Shown here: piece by piece, positions 28,714 through 37,893 of the stretch
How the letters are laid out: the number at the start of each line of letters is the position of its first letter
Numbering within the stretch: the stretch's first letter is position 1
Origin: Polynucleobacter sphagniphilus
GTDB lineage: Bacteria; Pseudomonadota; Gammaproteobacteria; Burkholderiales; Burkholderiaceae
DNA: 64,000 nt
Assembly (NCBI RefSeq): GCF_001953355.1
Contig: NZ_MPIY01000001.1
Location: 248,001 to 312,000 of the forward strand
Direction of reading: 5' to 3'
The notes under the pieces: model-generated
Seen by the model: the letters and a program-made list of their open reading frames with translations, nothing else
Databases searched by the model: none
What the model was told of the DNA's origin: nothing
Position numbers and translations under genes: made by a program

Positions 28714-31701
28714 ATGAGTTTGACTCGTAAACCGAATACCCCTCAGAGCAGTCGTAGCAGCTCATCTTCTCGTTTAATAGGTAGCCTATCGCGAGGTCTC
28801 AAGGCTGCTGTCCCAACCATGGACCGCCGTACCTTCTTAAAACGTTCAGGCATTGGTGTTGGTGCGGGTATTGCTGCTGCTCAACTTAGTATGGTGCAAA
28901 AGACAAGCGCCGAGCCAAGCCAGGCGATGCTCGATGGCAAAGCAGGAAAGATTGAAGTAAAGCGTTCTGTATGTACCCACTGCTCAGTTGGTTGTGCGGT
29001 CGATGCTACTGTTGAGAATGGTGTTTGGGTCCGTCAGAACCCCGTCTTTGACTCTCCAATTAATATGGGTGCACATTGTGCCAAAGGTGCGGCTCTGCGT
29101 GAGCATGGTCATGGTGACTACCGCTTGCGCTATCCCATGAAACTGGTTGATGGTAAGTATCAGCGTATTTCTTGGGACCAGGCTTTAACCGAGATTACTG
29201 CGCAGATGAAAGATATTCGCAGTAAATACACGCCAGACTCAATGTTTTTTATTGGCTCCTCCAAGCATAACAATGAGCAGTCTTATTTATTGCGTAAATG
29301 GGTGTCTTTCTTCGGTACTAACAATACCGATCATCAAGCGCGTATTTGCCACTCAACGACTGTTGCTGGTGTAGCGAACACGTGGGGCTATGGTGCGATG
29401 ACCAATAGCTTCAATGACATGATGAATTCCAAAGCAGCTCTCTATATTGGCTCGAACGCTGCTGAAGCCCATCCTGTTTCGATGTTAAGCATGTTGCATG
29501 CTAAAGAGAGCGGTTGCAAATTAATCGTTGTCGACCCGCGCTATACACGAACTGCTGCAAAGTCAGATCAGTATGTACGCATTCGCTCCGGAACTGACAT
29601 CCCATTTTTATTTGGCGTTCTGTATCACATCTTTAATAACGGCTGGGAAGATAAAAAGTACATTGATGATCGTGTTTACGGTATGGATGAAATCCGTAAA
29701 GAGGTCATGGAGAAGTGGACTCCCGCTAATGTAGAAGCAGCTTGTGGTGTGCCTGAAGCGCAGGTTTATAAAGTGGCGCAGACAATGGCCATGAATCGTC
29801 CGAGCACCATTGTTTGGTGTATGGGTCAAACACAACATACAACGGGTAATGCGATCGTACGCGCCTCCTGTATCGTGCAATTAGCACTTGGTAATATTGG
29901 TGTATCTGGTGGCGGTACTAACATTTTCCGTGGGCACGATAACGTTCAAGGCGCAACTGACGTAGGCCCCAATCCAGATTCATTGCCAGGCTACTATGGC
30001 CTTGCAGCGGGCGCTTGGAAACACTTTGCTTCTATTTGGGGTGTGGACTACGAGTGGATCAAGGGTCGTTATGCACCCGACATGATGGAAAAGTCTGGGA
30101 CGACAGTCTCTCGCTGGGTTGATGCAGTACTTGAGAAAACGGATCTCATTGATCAGCAAAATAATGTCAAGGGATTATTCTTCTGGGGTCATGCGCCAAA
30201 CTCCCAAACACGTGGTCTTGATATGAAACGTGCTATGGATAAATTAGATCTATTGGTAGTAGTTGATCCATATCCAAGTGCGACTGCGGCCATGGCTGCG
30301 ATGCCTCCTGCAGAGGGTGGGCAAGTAAATCCAAAGCGCAATGTGTATTTGTTGCCGGCAACCACTCAATTTGAGACGCATGGTTCAGTAACCTCTTCAA
30401 ATCGCTCTATTCAGTGGCGTGAGAAAGTAATTGATCCGCTATTTGAATCGGTGCCTGACCATGTCATCATGCAGGCCTTTGCTGATCGTCTTGGTTTTGG
30501 TCAAGAGCTCTCGCAAAACTATCAGATGCTCGATTCAAAATATGCTGGTACGCAATGGAGAGAGCCAGAGATCGAATCGATCTTGCGCGAAATCAATCGT
30601 GGCATGTGGACCATTGGTTACACAGGCCAAACGCCAGAGCGCCTGAAAGCCCATATGCGCATGATGCATGTGTTTGATCCTAAAACTTTGAAGTCACGTG
30701 GTGGCGTAGATCTAGTGACTGGCTACGACACAGCGGGTGATTACTTTGGCTTGCCATGGCCTTGCTATGGAACAGCTGCAATCAAACATCCTGGCTCACC
30801 GAATTTGTATGACACTAGTAAGAGTGTGATGGAGGGTGGTGGTAACTTCCGCGCTAACTTTGGTGTGGAGCGTGATGGCAAGAGCTTGTTAGCTGCTGAC
30901 GGTTCTTACTCAAAAGGGTCTGCAATCAAAACCGGTTATCCAGAATTTGATGCAACCCTAGTCAAGAAGTTGGGCTGGTGGGATCAGCTTACTGAGGATG
31001 AGAAAAAACTCGCAGAAGGCAAGAATTGGAAGACTGACTTGTCAGGTGGCATTCAGCGCGTAGTGATGAAAAACGGTTGCATGCCTTTTGGTAATGCAAG
31101 GGCTCGGGCAGTTGTTTGGAACTTCCCGGATCCGATTCCGACCCACCGTGAGGCTCTGTACAGTACGAACGAGCCAATGATGCGCAAATATCCAACGATT
31201 GCGGATAAGAAGAATTTCTGGCGCTTGCCAACGCTCTATAAGACTGTCCAGGATAAGAACTTGAATGACAAGCTGTATGAGAAGTTCCCAATCACTCTGA
31301 CTTCTGGTCGCTTGGTTGAATACGAGGGCGGTGGTGATGAGACGCGTTCCAATCCATGGTTGGCTGAATTGCAGCAAGAGAACTTTGTTGAAATGAATCC
31401 AGCCGCTGCTGCCGCACGTGGAATTAAAAATTGGGATTATGTTTGGGTGAAGTCTCCAACCGGGGCTCAGATTAAGGTTCGCGCTTTAGTAACTGAGCGC
31501 GTGGATGCGAGTACGGCATTTGTGCCATTCCATTTTGCTGGATGGTGGCAGGGTGCGAACTTGCGCAAATACTATCCCGACGGTGCGAGTCCCGTGGTCT
31601 TGGGAGAGGCTGTGAATACAGCCACTACTTATGGTTACGACATGGTAACTATGATGCAAGAAACCAAAACCACAATGTGTCAAATCGAAAAATTTGCCTA
31701 A
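28714..31701 (+). CDS. fdhA: Formate dehydrogenase catalytic subunit (molybdopterin)
   Basis: A 995-residue molybdopterin oxidoreductase that oxidises formate to CO2. A Tat signal with DRRTFLKRSGIGVGAGIAAA starts at residue 37, so the enzyme faces the periplasm. The 4Fe-4S ligands are C87, C90, C94 and C122, followed by K124. The metal ligand is Cys212 in HQARICHST, so this is a cysteine rather than a selenocysteine enzyme. The C-terminal domain carries TSGRLVEYEGGGDETRSNPW near residue 865. It is followed after 26 nt by the Fe-S subunit gene. Confidence 0.95.
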   Translation: MSLTRKPNTPQSSRSSSSSRLIGSLSRGLKAAVPTMDRRTFLKRSGIGVGAGIAAAQLSMVQKTSAEPSQAMLDGKAGKIEVKRSVCTHCSVGCAVDATVENGVWVRQNPVFDSPINMGAHCAKGAALREHGHGDYRLRYPMKLVDGKYQRISWDQALTEITAQMKDIRSKYTPDSMFFIGSSKHNNEQSYLLRKWVSFFGTNNTDHQARICHSTTVAGVANTWGYGAMTNSFNDMMNSKAALYIGSNAAEAHPVSMLSMLHAKESGCKLIVVDPRYTRTAAKSDQYVRIRSGTDIPFLFGVLYHIFNNGWEDKKYIDDRVYGMDEIRKEVMEKWTPANVEAACGVPEAQVYKVAQTMAMNRPSTIVWCMGQTQHTTGNAIVRASCIVQLALGNIGVSGGGTNIFRGHDNVQGATDVGPNPDSLPGYYGLAAGAWKHFASIWGVDYEWIKGRYAPDMMEKSGTTVSRWVDAVLEKTDLIDQQNNVKGLFFWGHAPNSQTRGLDMKRAMDKLDLLVVVDPYPSATAAMAAMPPAEGGQVNPKRNVYLLPATTQFETHGSVTSSNRSIQWREKVIDPLFESVPDHVIMQAFADRLGFGQELSQNYQMLDSKYAGTQWREPEIESILREINRGMWTIGYTGQTPERLKAHMRMMHVFDPKTLKSRGGVDLVTGYDTAGDYFGLPWPCYGTAAIKHPGSPNLYDTSKSVMEGGGNFRANFGVERDGKSLLAADGSYSKGSAIKTGYPEFDATLVKKLGWWDQLTEDEKKLAEGKNWKTDLSGGIQRVVMKNGCMPFGNARARAVVWNFPDPIPTHREALYSTNEPMMRKYPTIADKKNFWRLPTLYKTVQDKNLNDKLYEKFPITLTSGRLVEYEGGGDETRSNPWLAELQQENFVEMNPAAAAARGIKNWDYVWVKSPTGAQIKVRALVTERVDASTAFVPFHFAGWWQGANLRKYYPDGASPVVLGEAVNTATTYGYDMVTMMQETKTTMCQIEKFA

Positions 31702-31727
31702 GTCAAAAATAAGATCAGGAAAATAAA

Positions 31728-32384
31728 ATGGCAAGAATGAAATTTATCTGTGACACAGAGCGTTGCATTGAGTGCAATGGTTGCGTGACAGCTTGTAAAA
31801 ATGAAAATGAAGTGCCTTGGGGCGTCAATCGTCGCCGGGTGGTTACGGTAAACGATGGCATCATCGGGCAAGAAAAGTCGGTATCAGTGGCTTGTATGCA
31901 CTGTACTGATGCGCCGTGCATGGCCGTGTGTCCAGTCGATTGTTTCTACCGCACCGATGAAGGGGTGGTATTGCACGATAAAGATATTTGCATTGGTTGC
32001 GGCTATTGTTCATTAGCCTGTCCATTTGGCGCCCCTCAGTTTTTGAGCAAAGGTGCATTTGGTGTCCGCAGCAAGATGGATAAGTGCACATTCTGTAATG
32101 GTGGCCCTGAAGAAAATGGTAGCGTAGAAGAATTTGAGAAATACGGTCGTAACCGTCTGTCTGAAGGTAAGTTGCCATTGTGTGCAGAGATGTGTTCTAC
32201 CAAGGCTTTAATTGCGGGCGATAGTGAAGTAATCACCAGTATTTTCACGAACCGTGTAACTACCCGTGAAAAAAATGGCCACTACCCTGGTAGTGAAGCA
32301 TTTGGTTGGTCTACTGCCTATGGTGGACCGGGTACGCCAGGCCCAACGCCAACCCCTGGCGCTCAAGTTCCTGGAGCGAAATAA
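31728..32384 (+). CDS. fdhB: Formate dehydrogenase iron-sulfur subunit
   Basis: A 218-residue electron-transfer subunit with cysteine groups for four 4Fe-4S clusters: CIECNGCVTACK, CMHCTDAPCMAVCP, CIGCGYCSLACP and CTFC plus CAEMC. It passes electrons from the catalytic subunit to the cytochrome b subunit. It ends in a Pro/Gly-rich tail (GGPGTPGPTPTPGAQ) and has no obvious membrane anchor. Its stop overlaps the next start by one base (TAATG). Confidence 0.94.
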   Translation: MARMKFICDTERCIECNGCVTACKNENEVPWGVNRRRVVTVNDGIIGQEKSVSVACMHCTDAPCMAVCPVDCFYRTDEGVVLHDKDICIGCGYCSLACPFGAPQFLSKGAFGVRSKMDKCTFCNGGPEENGSVEEFEKYGRNRLSEGKLPLCAEMCSTKALIAGDSEVITSIFTNRVTTREKNGHYPGSEAFGWSTAYGGPGTPGPTPTPGAQVPGAK

Positions 32385-32620
32385 TGAAATGTAATTTCAA
32401 ACTGCTGGGCTTATGTCTTGCTGCACTGACCTTATTGTTAGCTTGTTCTGAGCCTCCTGAGATTGCTGCCAAAGCTTCGAAGCGTCCCGATATGGCTCCA
32501 TATATGGGCGCGAACGATGGCTTCATGACTAAAGATTGGACGCCTGGCAATCGCGAGAGCTGGATTGATGCGCTCAATAAGCGTAATGAAAACCAGAATG
32601 AATATGCCCGCCTGAAGTGA
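32384..32620 (+). CDS. Small lipoprotein of formate dehydrogenase locus
   Basis: A 78-residue protein starting MKCNFKLLGLCLAALTLLLAC, a clear lipoprotein signal with the lipid cysteine at residue 21. The mature part is short and ends in a charged stretch (NRESWIDALNKRNENQNEYARLK). The frame is open back to 32306 in fdhB. The ATG at 32384, overlapping the fdhB stop, gives the signal peptide and was chosen. Its location between fdhB and the cytochrome b gene suggests a periplasmic accessory role. I do not recognise the family. Confidence 0.8.
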   Translation: MKCNFKLLGLCLAALTLLLACSEPPEIAAKASKRPDMAPYMGANDGFMTKDWTPGNRESWIDALNKRNENQNEYARLK

Positions 32621-32667
32621 TTAGCGATACAACAATAAATAAAACAAAATCGTTCAAGGATATCTTT

Positions 32668-33720
32668 ATGACCCAATCATTTATTCGAGTCGTGCGCCCG
32701 CTGATCTTGGCGCTAGGTTTAACGCTTACTCTAGCTAGCGGATTTAGTTTTGCAGAGCGCGCACCGATGGCGCCCCTTCCAAGCCCGAGTGGTGTGGATG
32801 TGCCGCGCAATCCCAATAGTTTGGCCAATGGCACGCAAGCTCAATCACAGCCGGCCAATAGCCCACCTGCCAGTGGCCCAATTTGGGAGACGGCCAATAG
32901 CGATCCCCTGAACTATGTCAGCATTCCGGATACGCAGGCTGGTGTTTTGATTCAGCGCTCTGGTCAGCAATGGCGACTGATTCGCAATGGTATTGTGACT
33001 GTCTATGGCGCATGGTTATTGGCGATCTCTGTATTTGGTATTGCAGCGCTCTATCTACTAAAAGGCCCGATTAAATTGCATGAACCGCTGTCAGGAGTAA
33101 TGATTAAACGTTTTAGTAGGTTTGAGAGGTTTGCTCATTGGACAATGGCCTACAGCTTTGTGGCATTGGCATTCACTGGATTGATGATCCTGTATGGTAA
33201 ATATTTTGCCATGCCTGTGATTGGTGGCTTGGCTTACGGCAAATTCTTATTTGTATGTAAGAACATCCACAACTTCACTGGACCTCTATTCACCCTCAGC
33301 ATTATTGTTTTCTTCTGCCTCTTCGTGCGCAAGAATCTTCTGGATAAGGTTGATATTGAGTGGCTCATGGCATTTGGCGGCATTCTATCTGGCAAGCATG
33401 TACCATCAGGCTTTTTTAACTTGGGTGAAAAGATTTGGTTCTGGTGTGGCATGGTGATCTTAGGTTTAACAATTTCAGCATCGGGTTGGGTGCTAGATAT
33501 GATCGTGCCATTTATTCATATTGAATATTGGCGTGGCACCATGCAGCTCGCTAACCTAGTACATGCTATTGGTGCCTTATTGATGACTGCGATGGCGATG
33601 GGTCATATCTATATTGGAACGATTGGCATGCAAGGCTCAATCGATGGCATGAAGACAGGCTATGTTGATGAAACTTGGGCTAAAGAGCATCATGAAATTT
33701 GGTACAACGAAATTAAGTAA
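32668..33720 (+). CDS. fdhC: Formate dehydrogenase cytochrome b subunit
   Basis: A 350-residue protein with a signal peptide (residues 1-27), a Pro/Ser-rich periplasmic stretch to about residue 85, and then a cytochrome b domain. Candidate haem ligands are in FERFAHWTMAYSF, CKNIHNFTGPLF and LVHAIGALLMTAMAMGHIY. It would pass electrons from fdhB to quinone. A GTG at 32617 in the same frame overlaps the lipoprotein gene. The ATG at 32668 has AAGGA 7 nt upstream and starts the signal peptide, so I chose it. Confidence 0.92.
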   Translation: MTQSFIRVVRPLILALGLTLTLASGFSFAERAPMAPLPSPSGVDVPRNPNSLANGTQAQSQPANSPPASGPIWETANSDPLNYVSIPDTQAGVLIQRSGQQWRLIRNGIVTVYGAWLLAISVFGIAALYLLKGPIKLHEPLSGVMIKRFSRFERFAHWTMAYSFVALAFTGLMILYGKYFAMPVIGGLAYGKFLFVCKNIHNFTGPLFTLSIIVFFCLFVRKNLLDKVDIEWLMAFGGILSGKHVPSGFFNLGEKIWFWCGMVILGLTISASGWVLDMIVPFIHIEYWRGTMQLANLVHAIGALLMTAMAMGHIYIGTIGMQGSIDGMKTGYVDETWAKEHHEIWYNEIK

Positions 33721-33730
33721 AGGCGAAGTA

Positions 33731-34009
33731 ATGAAAAACATCGGTATCTTCGCTATTTGTGCCTTGGTGTGTGTATCTTCGTACGCTGCATTGCCGCCAT
33801 TGTCTGAAGAGGCGCAGCTTGCAGTTAATTTAGCGAAGGCAAAGGCTGCTTATGGCGATAAGGTAGCTGCTTACCAGCTATGTCAGGCGCAAAATCGCGT
33901 TGCTGATCACTATCGGGTCGCTGGCACTCCTTCGCCAGCTGCCTGCATAGCGCCACCACCATTTGAGGCGCCAGTGGTTCAGGCTGCAGAAGCGCCAAAA
34001 GTAAAATAA
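33731..34009 (+). CDS. Small periplasmic protein at end of formate dehydrogenase locus
   Basis: A 92-residue protein with a signal peptide (MKNIGIFAICALVCVSSYAA). A short mature domain follows with two cysteines (YQLCQAQ, PAACIAPPP) and a Pro/Ala-rich tail. The ATG at 33731 follows fdhC by 10 nt with AAGGCGAAG just upstream. The longer frame back to 33662 lies inside fdhC and was rejected. I do not recognise the family; the position makes it the last gene of the operon. Its stop directly abuts the convergent tupC-like stop. Confidence 0.75.
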   Translation: MKNIGIFAICALVCVSSYAALPPLSEEAQLAVNLAKAKAAYGDKVAAYQLCQAQNRVADHYRVAGTPSPAACIAPPPFEAPVVQAAEAPKVK

Positions 34010-34699
34010 TTAGCTTATTGCTAACTCGTGATTTAAGTAGTGCTGCGCTGCAAGGGTTTGGGGGTTGGAGAAGAAGGCGTCAACAGGCCCAATCTCTTTT
34101 ATCTCCCCCTCATCCATAAAGATCACGTATTGCGCTACACGTTTCACTTGTGCCAGTTGATGCGAGGAGAACAAGACTTCTGCGCCCCGATTCTTAAGCT
34201 CCTGTATGAGCCTCTCAACTTGCGCGCTTGAATTTGGGTCAAGATTGGCTGTTGGCTCATCCAATAAAACAAGAGCCGGTTTTTGCAAAATAGCTCTTCC
34301 AATGCATAGCTTTTGGCGTTCACCCGCTGATAATTGAGTCGCTGGGCGATCGGCATGATCGCTTAATTCAATTTCTGCAAGCACTGCGTCAACATCTGCA
34401 TCGGTAATGCGTGAATCAACATCTTTTACCATACTTAAATTGGTTTTACAGGAAGCTCGCACCATCGGAGTGTGATGAAGTACTAGGGCAGTTTTTTCAT
34501 GACCATTTAAATATGTGATGGTTCCGCAGTCAGGTTTGATGAGTCCGGATAGCAGTTTTAAGAGCGTAGTTTTACCTGCTCCATTTGGACCAATGCAGGC
34601 TATGATTTGCTGATTTGGGATGATGGCGTGCTCAATGCTTAAGATGGTTTTGCCATTGCTGCGGACCTGAATATCTTTGAGCTCAATCAATTTATCCAT
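34010..34699 (-). CDS. ABC transporter ATPase, tungstate/molybdate type (TupC-like)
   Basis: A 229-residue ATPase with Walker A GPNGAGKTTLLKLL, signature LSAGERQKLCIGRA and Walker B LVLLDEPTANLD. The first ATG giving the usual N-terminus is at 34699 (MDKLIELKDIQ); a longer frame to 34729 runs into the permease gene. It overlaps the permease gene by 8 nt. With the TupB-like permease it would import tungstate or molybdate. Its place next to a molybdopterin formate dehydrogenase fits, but no binding-protein gene lies beside it. Confidence 0.8.
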   Translation of the reverse strand: MDKLIELKDIQVRSNGKTILSIEHAIIPNQQIIACIGPNGAGKTTLLKLLSGLIKPDCGTITYLNGHEKTALVLHHTPMVRASCKTNLSMVKDVDSRITDADVDAVLAEIELSDHADRPATQLSAGERQKLCIGRAILQKPALVLLDEPTANLDPNSSAQVERLIQELKNRGAEVLFSSHQLAQVKRVAQYVIFMDEGEIKEIGPVDAFFSNPQTLAAQHYLNHELAIS

Positions 34700-35387
34700 A
34701 GCGCCGCTCCGATATTTGCCGTACAGCAAAGATAAACAGGTTAGCTAGTAAGACGATGCTTAAAAGGATGATTCCTAGGGCAAGAGCGAGTGGCAAGTCA
34801 CCCTTACTGGTTTCCAATGCAATTGCAGTCGTCATCGTGCGGGTTGCATGATCAATATTTCCGCCTACGATCATGACTGCACCAACTTCTGAAATTGCCC
34901 TTGCCAGACCTGCCAAAACTGCAATTGTGAGGGAATAACGGCAGTCCCAAATCAGCCATTTGAGACGGGACAATTGAGGAAGGCGAAGAGCCAAAAAGGA
35001 GTCGCGATGAATTCTCCAGGAATCCTCTAGGATTTGCCTGCTCAATGCGGCGATCAAAGGGGTTGTGAGCAAGATTTGAGCCAAAATCATGCCCTTGACT
35101 GTGAATAGCATGCCCCAAATGCCTAACGGTCCAGAGCGTGAGAGAAGTAGGTAAACAATAACACCTACAATCACCGTTGGAACGCCCATGAGGGTATTGA
35201 GGGTCACAATGATGGCCTTTCTGCCGGCAAACTCTTCAGTAGCTAAAAATGCACCAATTGGCAGCCCCAGCACAATGCCAATGAATAGCGCGCTCAGGCT
35301 CACCTCTAGTGAAACCAGCACAATCCCCATCACACCTTGATCTAGATGTGCCAAAAGGAAAAGAGCAGCTTGAAATGCGGTAAACAT
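34692..35387 (-). CDS. ABC transporter permease, tungstate type (TupB-like)
   Basis: A 231-residue permease with about five membrane segments. The family block LSALFIGIVLGLPIGAFLA is followed by LMGVPTVIVGVIVYLLLSRSGPLG and RAISEVGAVMIVGGNIDHATRTMTT, which is very close to TupB tungstate permeases. The start at 35387 (MFTAFQAALF) was chosen; the longer frame to 35489 overlaps the divergent Bfd-like gene and lacks similarity. Transcribed with the ATPase gene. Confidence 0.83.
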   Translation of the reverse strand: MFTAFQAALFLLAHLDQGVMGIVLVSLEVSLSALFIGIVLGLPIGAFLATEEFAGRKAIIVTLNTLMGVPTVIVGVIVYLLLSRSGPLGIWGMLFTVKGMILAQILLTTPLIAALSRQILEDSWRIHRDSFLALRLPQLSRLKWLIWDCRYSLTIAVLAGLARAISEVGAVMIVGGNIDHATRTMTTAIALETSKGDLPLALALGIILLSIVLLANLFIFAVRQISERRYG

Positions 35388-35453
35388 GGGCTTGATTCTA
35401 TCAAGGCGGTGGCAAAATAGGCCTAATGCTATTAAATACATCCATTTACCCAA

Positions 35454-35648
35454 ATGTCTGAAATCATTTGCCTTTGTAATGAGGTCCATGAAGCGGATTT
35501 GCGTGCCTATTTAGATGCAAACCCCGTGAACTCAATTGATGAGTTACGTGAACAAGCATCTATTTGCAATAAATGCATGCAGTGCCAAGATTTGGTGGAG
35601 GGCGAGATCTACTTGGCTCGTCTAAGACGTCAACAGGCGGGCAGTTAA
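35454..35648 (+). CDS. Bfd-like [2Fe-2S] ferredoxin
   Basis: A 64-residue protein with cysteines C6 and C8 (ICLC) and C38 and C41 plus C44 (ICNKCMQC), the pattern of bacterioferritin-associated ferredoxins of the BFD-like [2Fe-2S] family. In Pseudomonas, Bfd releases iron from bacterioferritin. No bacterioferritin gene is nearby, so the partner is open. It is divergent from the TupB-like permease gene and 5 nt before the EEP gene. Confidence 0.83.
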   Translation: MSEIICLCNEVHEADLRAYLDANPVNSIDELREQASICNKCMQCQDLVEGEIYLARLRRQQAGS

Positions 35649-35653
35649 TTTAA

Positions 35654-36406
35654 ATGCATAAAAATAAGCCTGGGCAATTCAGCGTCATGACTATGAATGT
35701 GCATAAAGGTCTTTCCCCATTGCATCGGCGCACAACGATTTATGAGTTGCGTCAAAAAATGCGGCATCACCATCCCGATCTACTTTTTCTGCAGGAGTTG
35801 CAGCAAGAGCACCGGGGCAGAATACGTCGGTATGGGCAATGGCCCTTGACTGAGATGACCCATTTCTTGTCAGAGAACTTTTGGCAAGATTGGCATTACG
35901 GTAAAAATGCAGAATATGCTGATGGGCATCATGGCAATGCCATTTTGTCAAAGCAACCTTTGTTTAAAGGACAAAACTACGATATTTCTGCCTATCGTTT
36001 TGAAAAGCGTGGTCTGCTTCATAGTGTGATGCAGTTGGAGGGCCTCAGTGCATCTGTTCATTGTTTCTGTGTTCATCTAGCCCTTTTTGAGAGAGGCCGG
36101 GAGCGTCAGCTTGAAGAAATTATTCATTACATTGATACGCTTGCTGCAGATAGACCGGTGATTGTTGCTGGCGACTTTAATGATTGGCGCAATCGGATGA
36201 GTGTGCCGATGCAACAAGCTGGCTTTGCAGAAGTATTTGAAATCCTAACCGGCGCACCAGCTAAAACCTTTCCAAGTGTTAAGCCCATACTCCCCATGGA
36301 TCGAATTTATGTCCGGGGTTTGCGTGTACGTTCGGCCAGTATTTTGCATGAATGGCTTAAGCTCTCAGATCATCTGGGTATCACCGCTCAATTGGAGCTA
36401 ATATGA
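35654..36406 (+). CDS. Endonuclease/exonuclease/phosphatase family protein
   Basis: A 250-residue EEP-fold protein. Family motifs are MTMNVHKG with the metal-binding asparagine, LLFLQELQQE, GDFNDWRNR and the final SDHLGI. Members cleave phosphodiesters in DNA, RNA, lipids or signalling molecules; this bacterial group commonly lies next to cardiolipin synthase genes. It overlaps the following cls gene by 4 nt, supporting joint expression and a possible lipid-linked role. Confidence 0.87.
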   Translation: MHKNKPGQFSVMTMNVHKGLSPLHRRTTIYELRQKMRHHHPDLLFLQELQQEHRGRIRRYGQWPLTEMTHFLSENFWQDWHYGKNAEYADGHHGNAILSKQPLFKGQNYDISAYRFEKRGLLHSVMQLEGLSASVHCFCVHLALFERGRERQLEEIIHYIDTLAADRPVIVAGDFNDWRNRMSVPMQQAGFAEVFEILTGAPAKTFPSVKPILPMDRIYVRGLRVRSASILHEWLKLSDHLGITAQLELI

Positions 36407-37881
36407 ATTCTCTTCTCGCGCCTCTATTGGAATCAATGACCTCATTCCATCTACATTGGTTATTCTTGGCCCACATTACTTTTGTGATCCTTTTCATTGG
36501 GGTGATTATTTCCGTCAGAAGGCCAGTAGGAGTGGCATTCGCTTGGATTTTTATTGTGGTAGTCTTCCCTTTGATTGGAATAAGCCTATATATCTTGATA
36601 GGCGAAAGGCCGGTAGGGCGTAGTTTGAGACAAAAAATTACGCGTATGAATGTCCCTTACGCAAAGATTACTGAATTATTGCGTCAGGAGTACGCTGCCG
36701 ATCGAGAAAAACTCCCGGCTGAAGGTAGAGCCTTGAGTATTTTGGCTGAAGCAAGCAATGGCACACCAGTAATGGCCGGCAATAAAATTGAATTGCATAC
36801 GGACTCGTTAAAAATTCTGCAGCTCTTTGTCGATGAGATTAATCGGGCAAAAGTCAGCCTGCATTTGGAATTCTATATTTGGGCTTTGGGTGGAGATGCT
36901 GATCGTGTTTGTGAAGCACTCATTGCAGCTGCTAAACGCGGTGTGGCTTGCCGTGTTCTATTGGATTCCTTGGGAAGCAAGGATTGGTTCAAATCAAGTT
37001 GGCCAAAACGTTTTCGTGAGATTGGCATTCAAGTAACTGAGGCCTTACCAATTCAAGTGGGTCGCTTTCAATTTCGTAGAGCTGATCTGAGGCTGCATCG
37101 CAAAATCTTTGTAGTCGATGGATCTGTAGTGTGGTCTGGCAGTATGAACATGGTCGATCCAAGAACATTTAAGCAGGGCGCAGGGGTGGGTGAGTGGGTA
37201 GATGCCATGGTGCGCGTTGAAGGCCCGGTTGCATCCCAGTTTGAACTGACATTTGCATTTGACTGGAGTGTTGATAATCCTGACATTACTAGCTTTGATG
37301 ATCGTATGCCACCAGCTTCGCCGGTTGAGGGTGGAGCGATTGCTCAGGAGTTTTCTTCTGGCCCGGTATATCGAGACGATATCTTGTATCAGGTCCTCCT
37401 ATCTGCAATCATCGATGCCCGTCAAGAGTTGACAATTACCACCCCATATTTTGGCCCTGATGATGGTCTGTTACAGGCTCTAATGGCTGCTGCTCGGCGG
37501 GGCGTGAAGGTAACGCTTATCGTGCCTAAACTGAATGACTCTAAATTAGTGGCCTGGAGTAGCAGAAGCTACTATGAAGACCTCATGAATGCAGGTGTTC
37601 ATATCGCTGAGTTTCATGGTGGCTTGCTGCATACTAAAAGCTTGTTGATTGATAAGCGGATTGCTATTTTTGGCTCAGTTAATTTTGATCAACGCAGCCT
37701 ACGCCTGAATTTTGAGATTAGCTTAATTATTTATAACGAAGATTTCTGTGCAAAACTAGAGGGCCTCATTGGAACCTATTTAGCACAATCCGAATACGTT
37801 GATTCACAAACTTGGGCTAAGAGACCTAGATGGCAGAAATACTTATGTAATGCCGCCCACCTTACCTCACCATTACTTTAA
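36403..37881 (+). CDS. cls: Cardiolipin synthase
   Basis: A 492-residue protein with two N-terminal membrane segments (residues 18-75) and two phospholipase D-type HKD motifs: LHRKIFVVDGSVVWSGSMN near residue 230 and LHTKSLLIDKRIAIFGSVN near 408. It joins two phosphatidylglycerol molecules, or phosphatidylglycerol and another phospholipid, into cardiolipin at the inner membrane. Length and layout fit the ClsA type. It is coupled to the EEP-family gene upstream. Confidence 0.92.
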   Translation: MNSLLAPLLESMTSFHLHWLFLAHITFVILFIGVIISVRRPVGVAFAWIFIVVVFPLIGISLYILIGERPVGRSLRQKITRMNVPYAKITELLRQEYAADREKLPAEGRALSILAEASNGTPVMAGNKIELHTDSLKILQLFVDEINRAKVSLHLEFYIWALGGDADRVCEALIAAAKRGVACRVLLDSLGSKDWFKSSWPKRFREIGIQVTEALPIQVGRFQFRRADLRLHRKIFVVDGSVVWSGSMNMVDPRTFKQGAGVGEWVDAMVRVEGPVASQFELTFAFDWSVDNPDITSFDDRMPPASPVEGGAIAQEFSSGPVYRDDILYQVLLSAIIDARQELTITTPYFGPDDGLLQALMAAARRGVKVTLIVPKLNDSKLVAWSSRSYYEDLMNAGVHIAEFHGGLLHTKSLLIDKRIAIFGSVNFDQRSLRLNFEISLIIYNEDFCAKLEGLIGTYLAQSEYVDSQTWAKRPRWQKYLCNAAHLTSPLL

Positions 37882-37893
37882 AGGCGCAAACTG

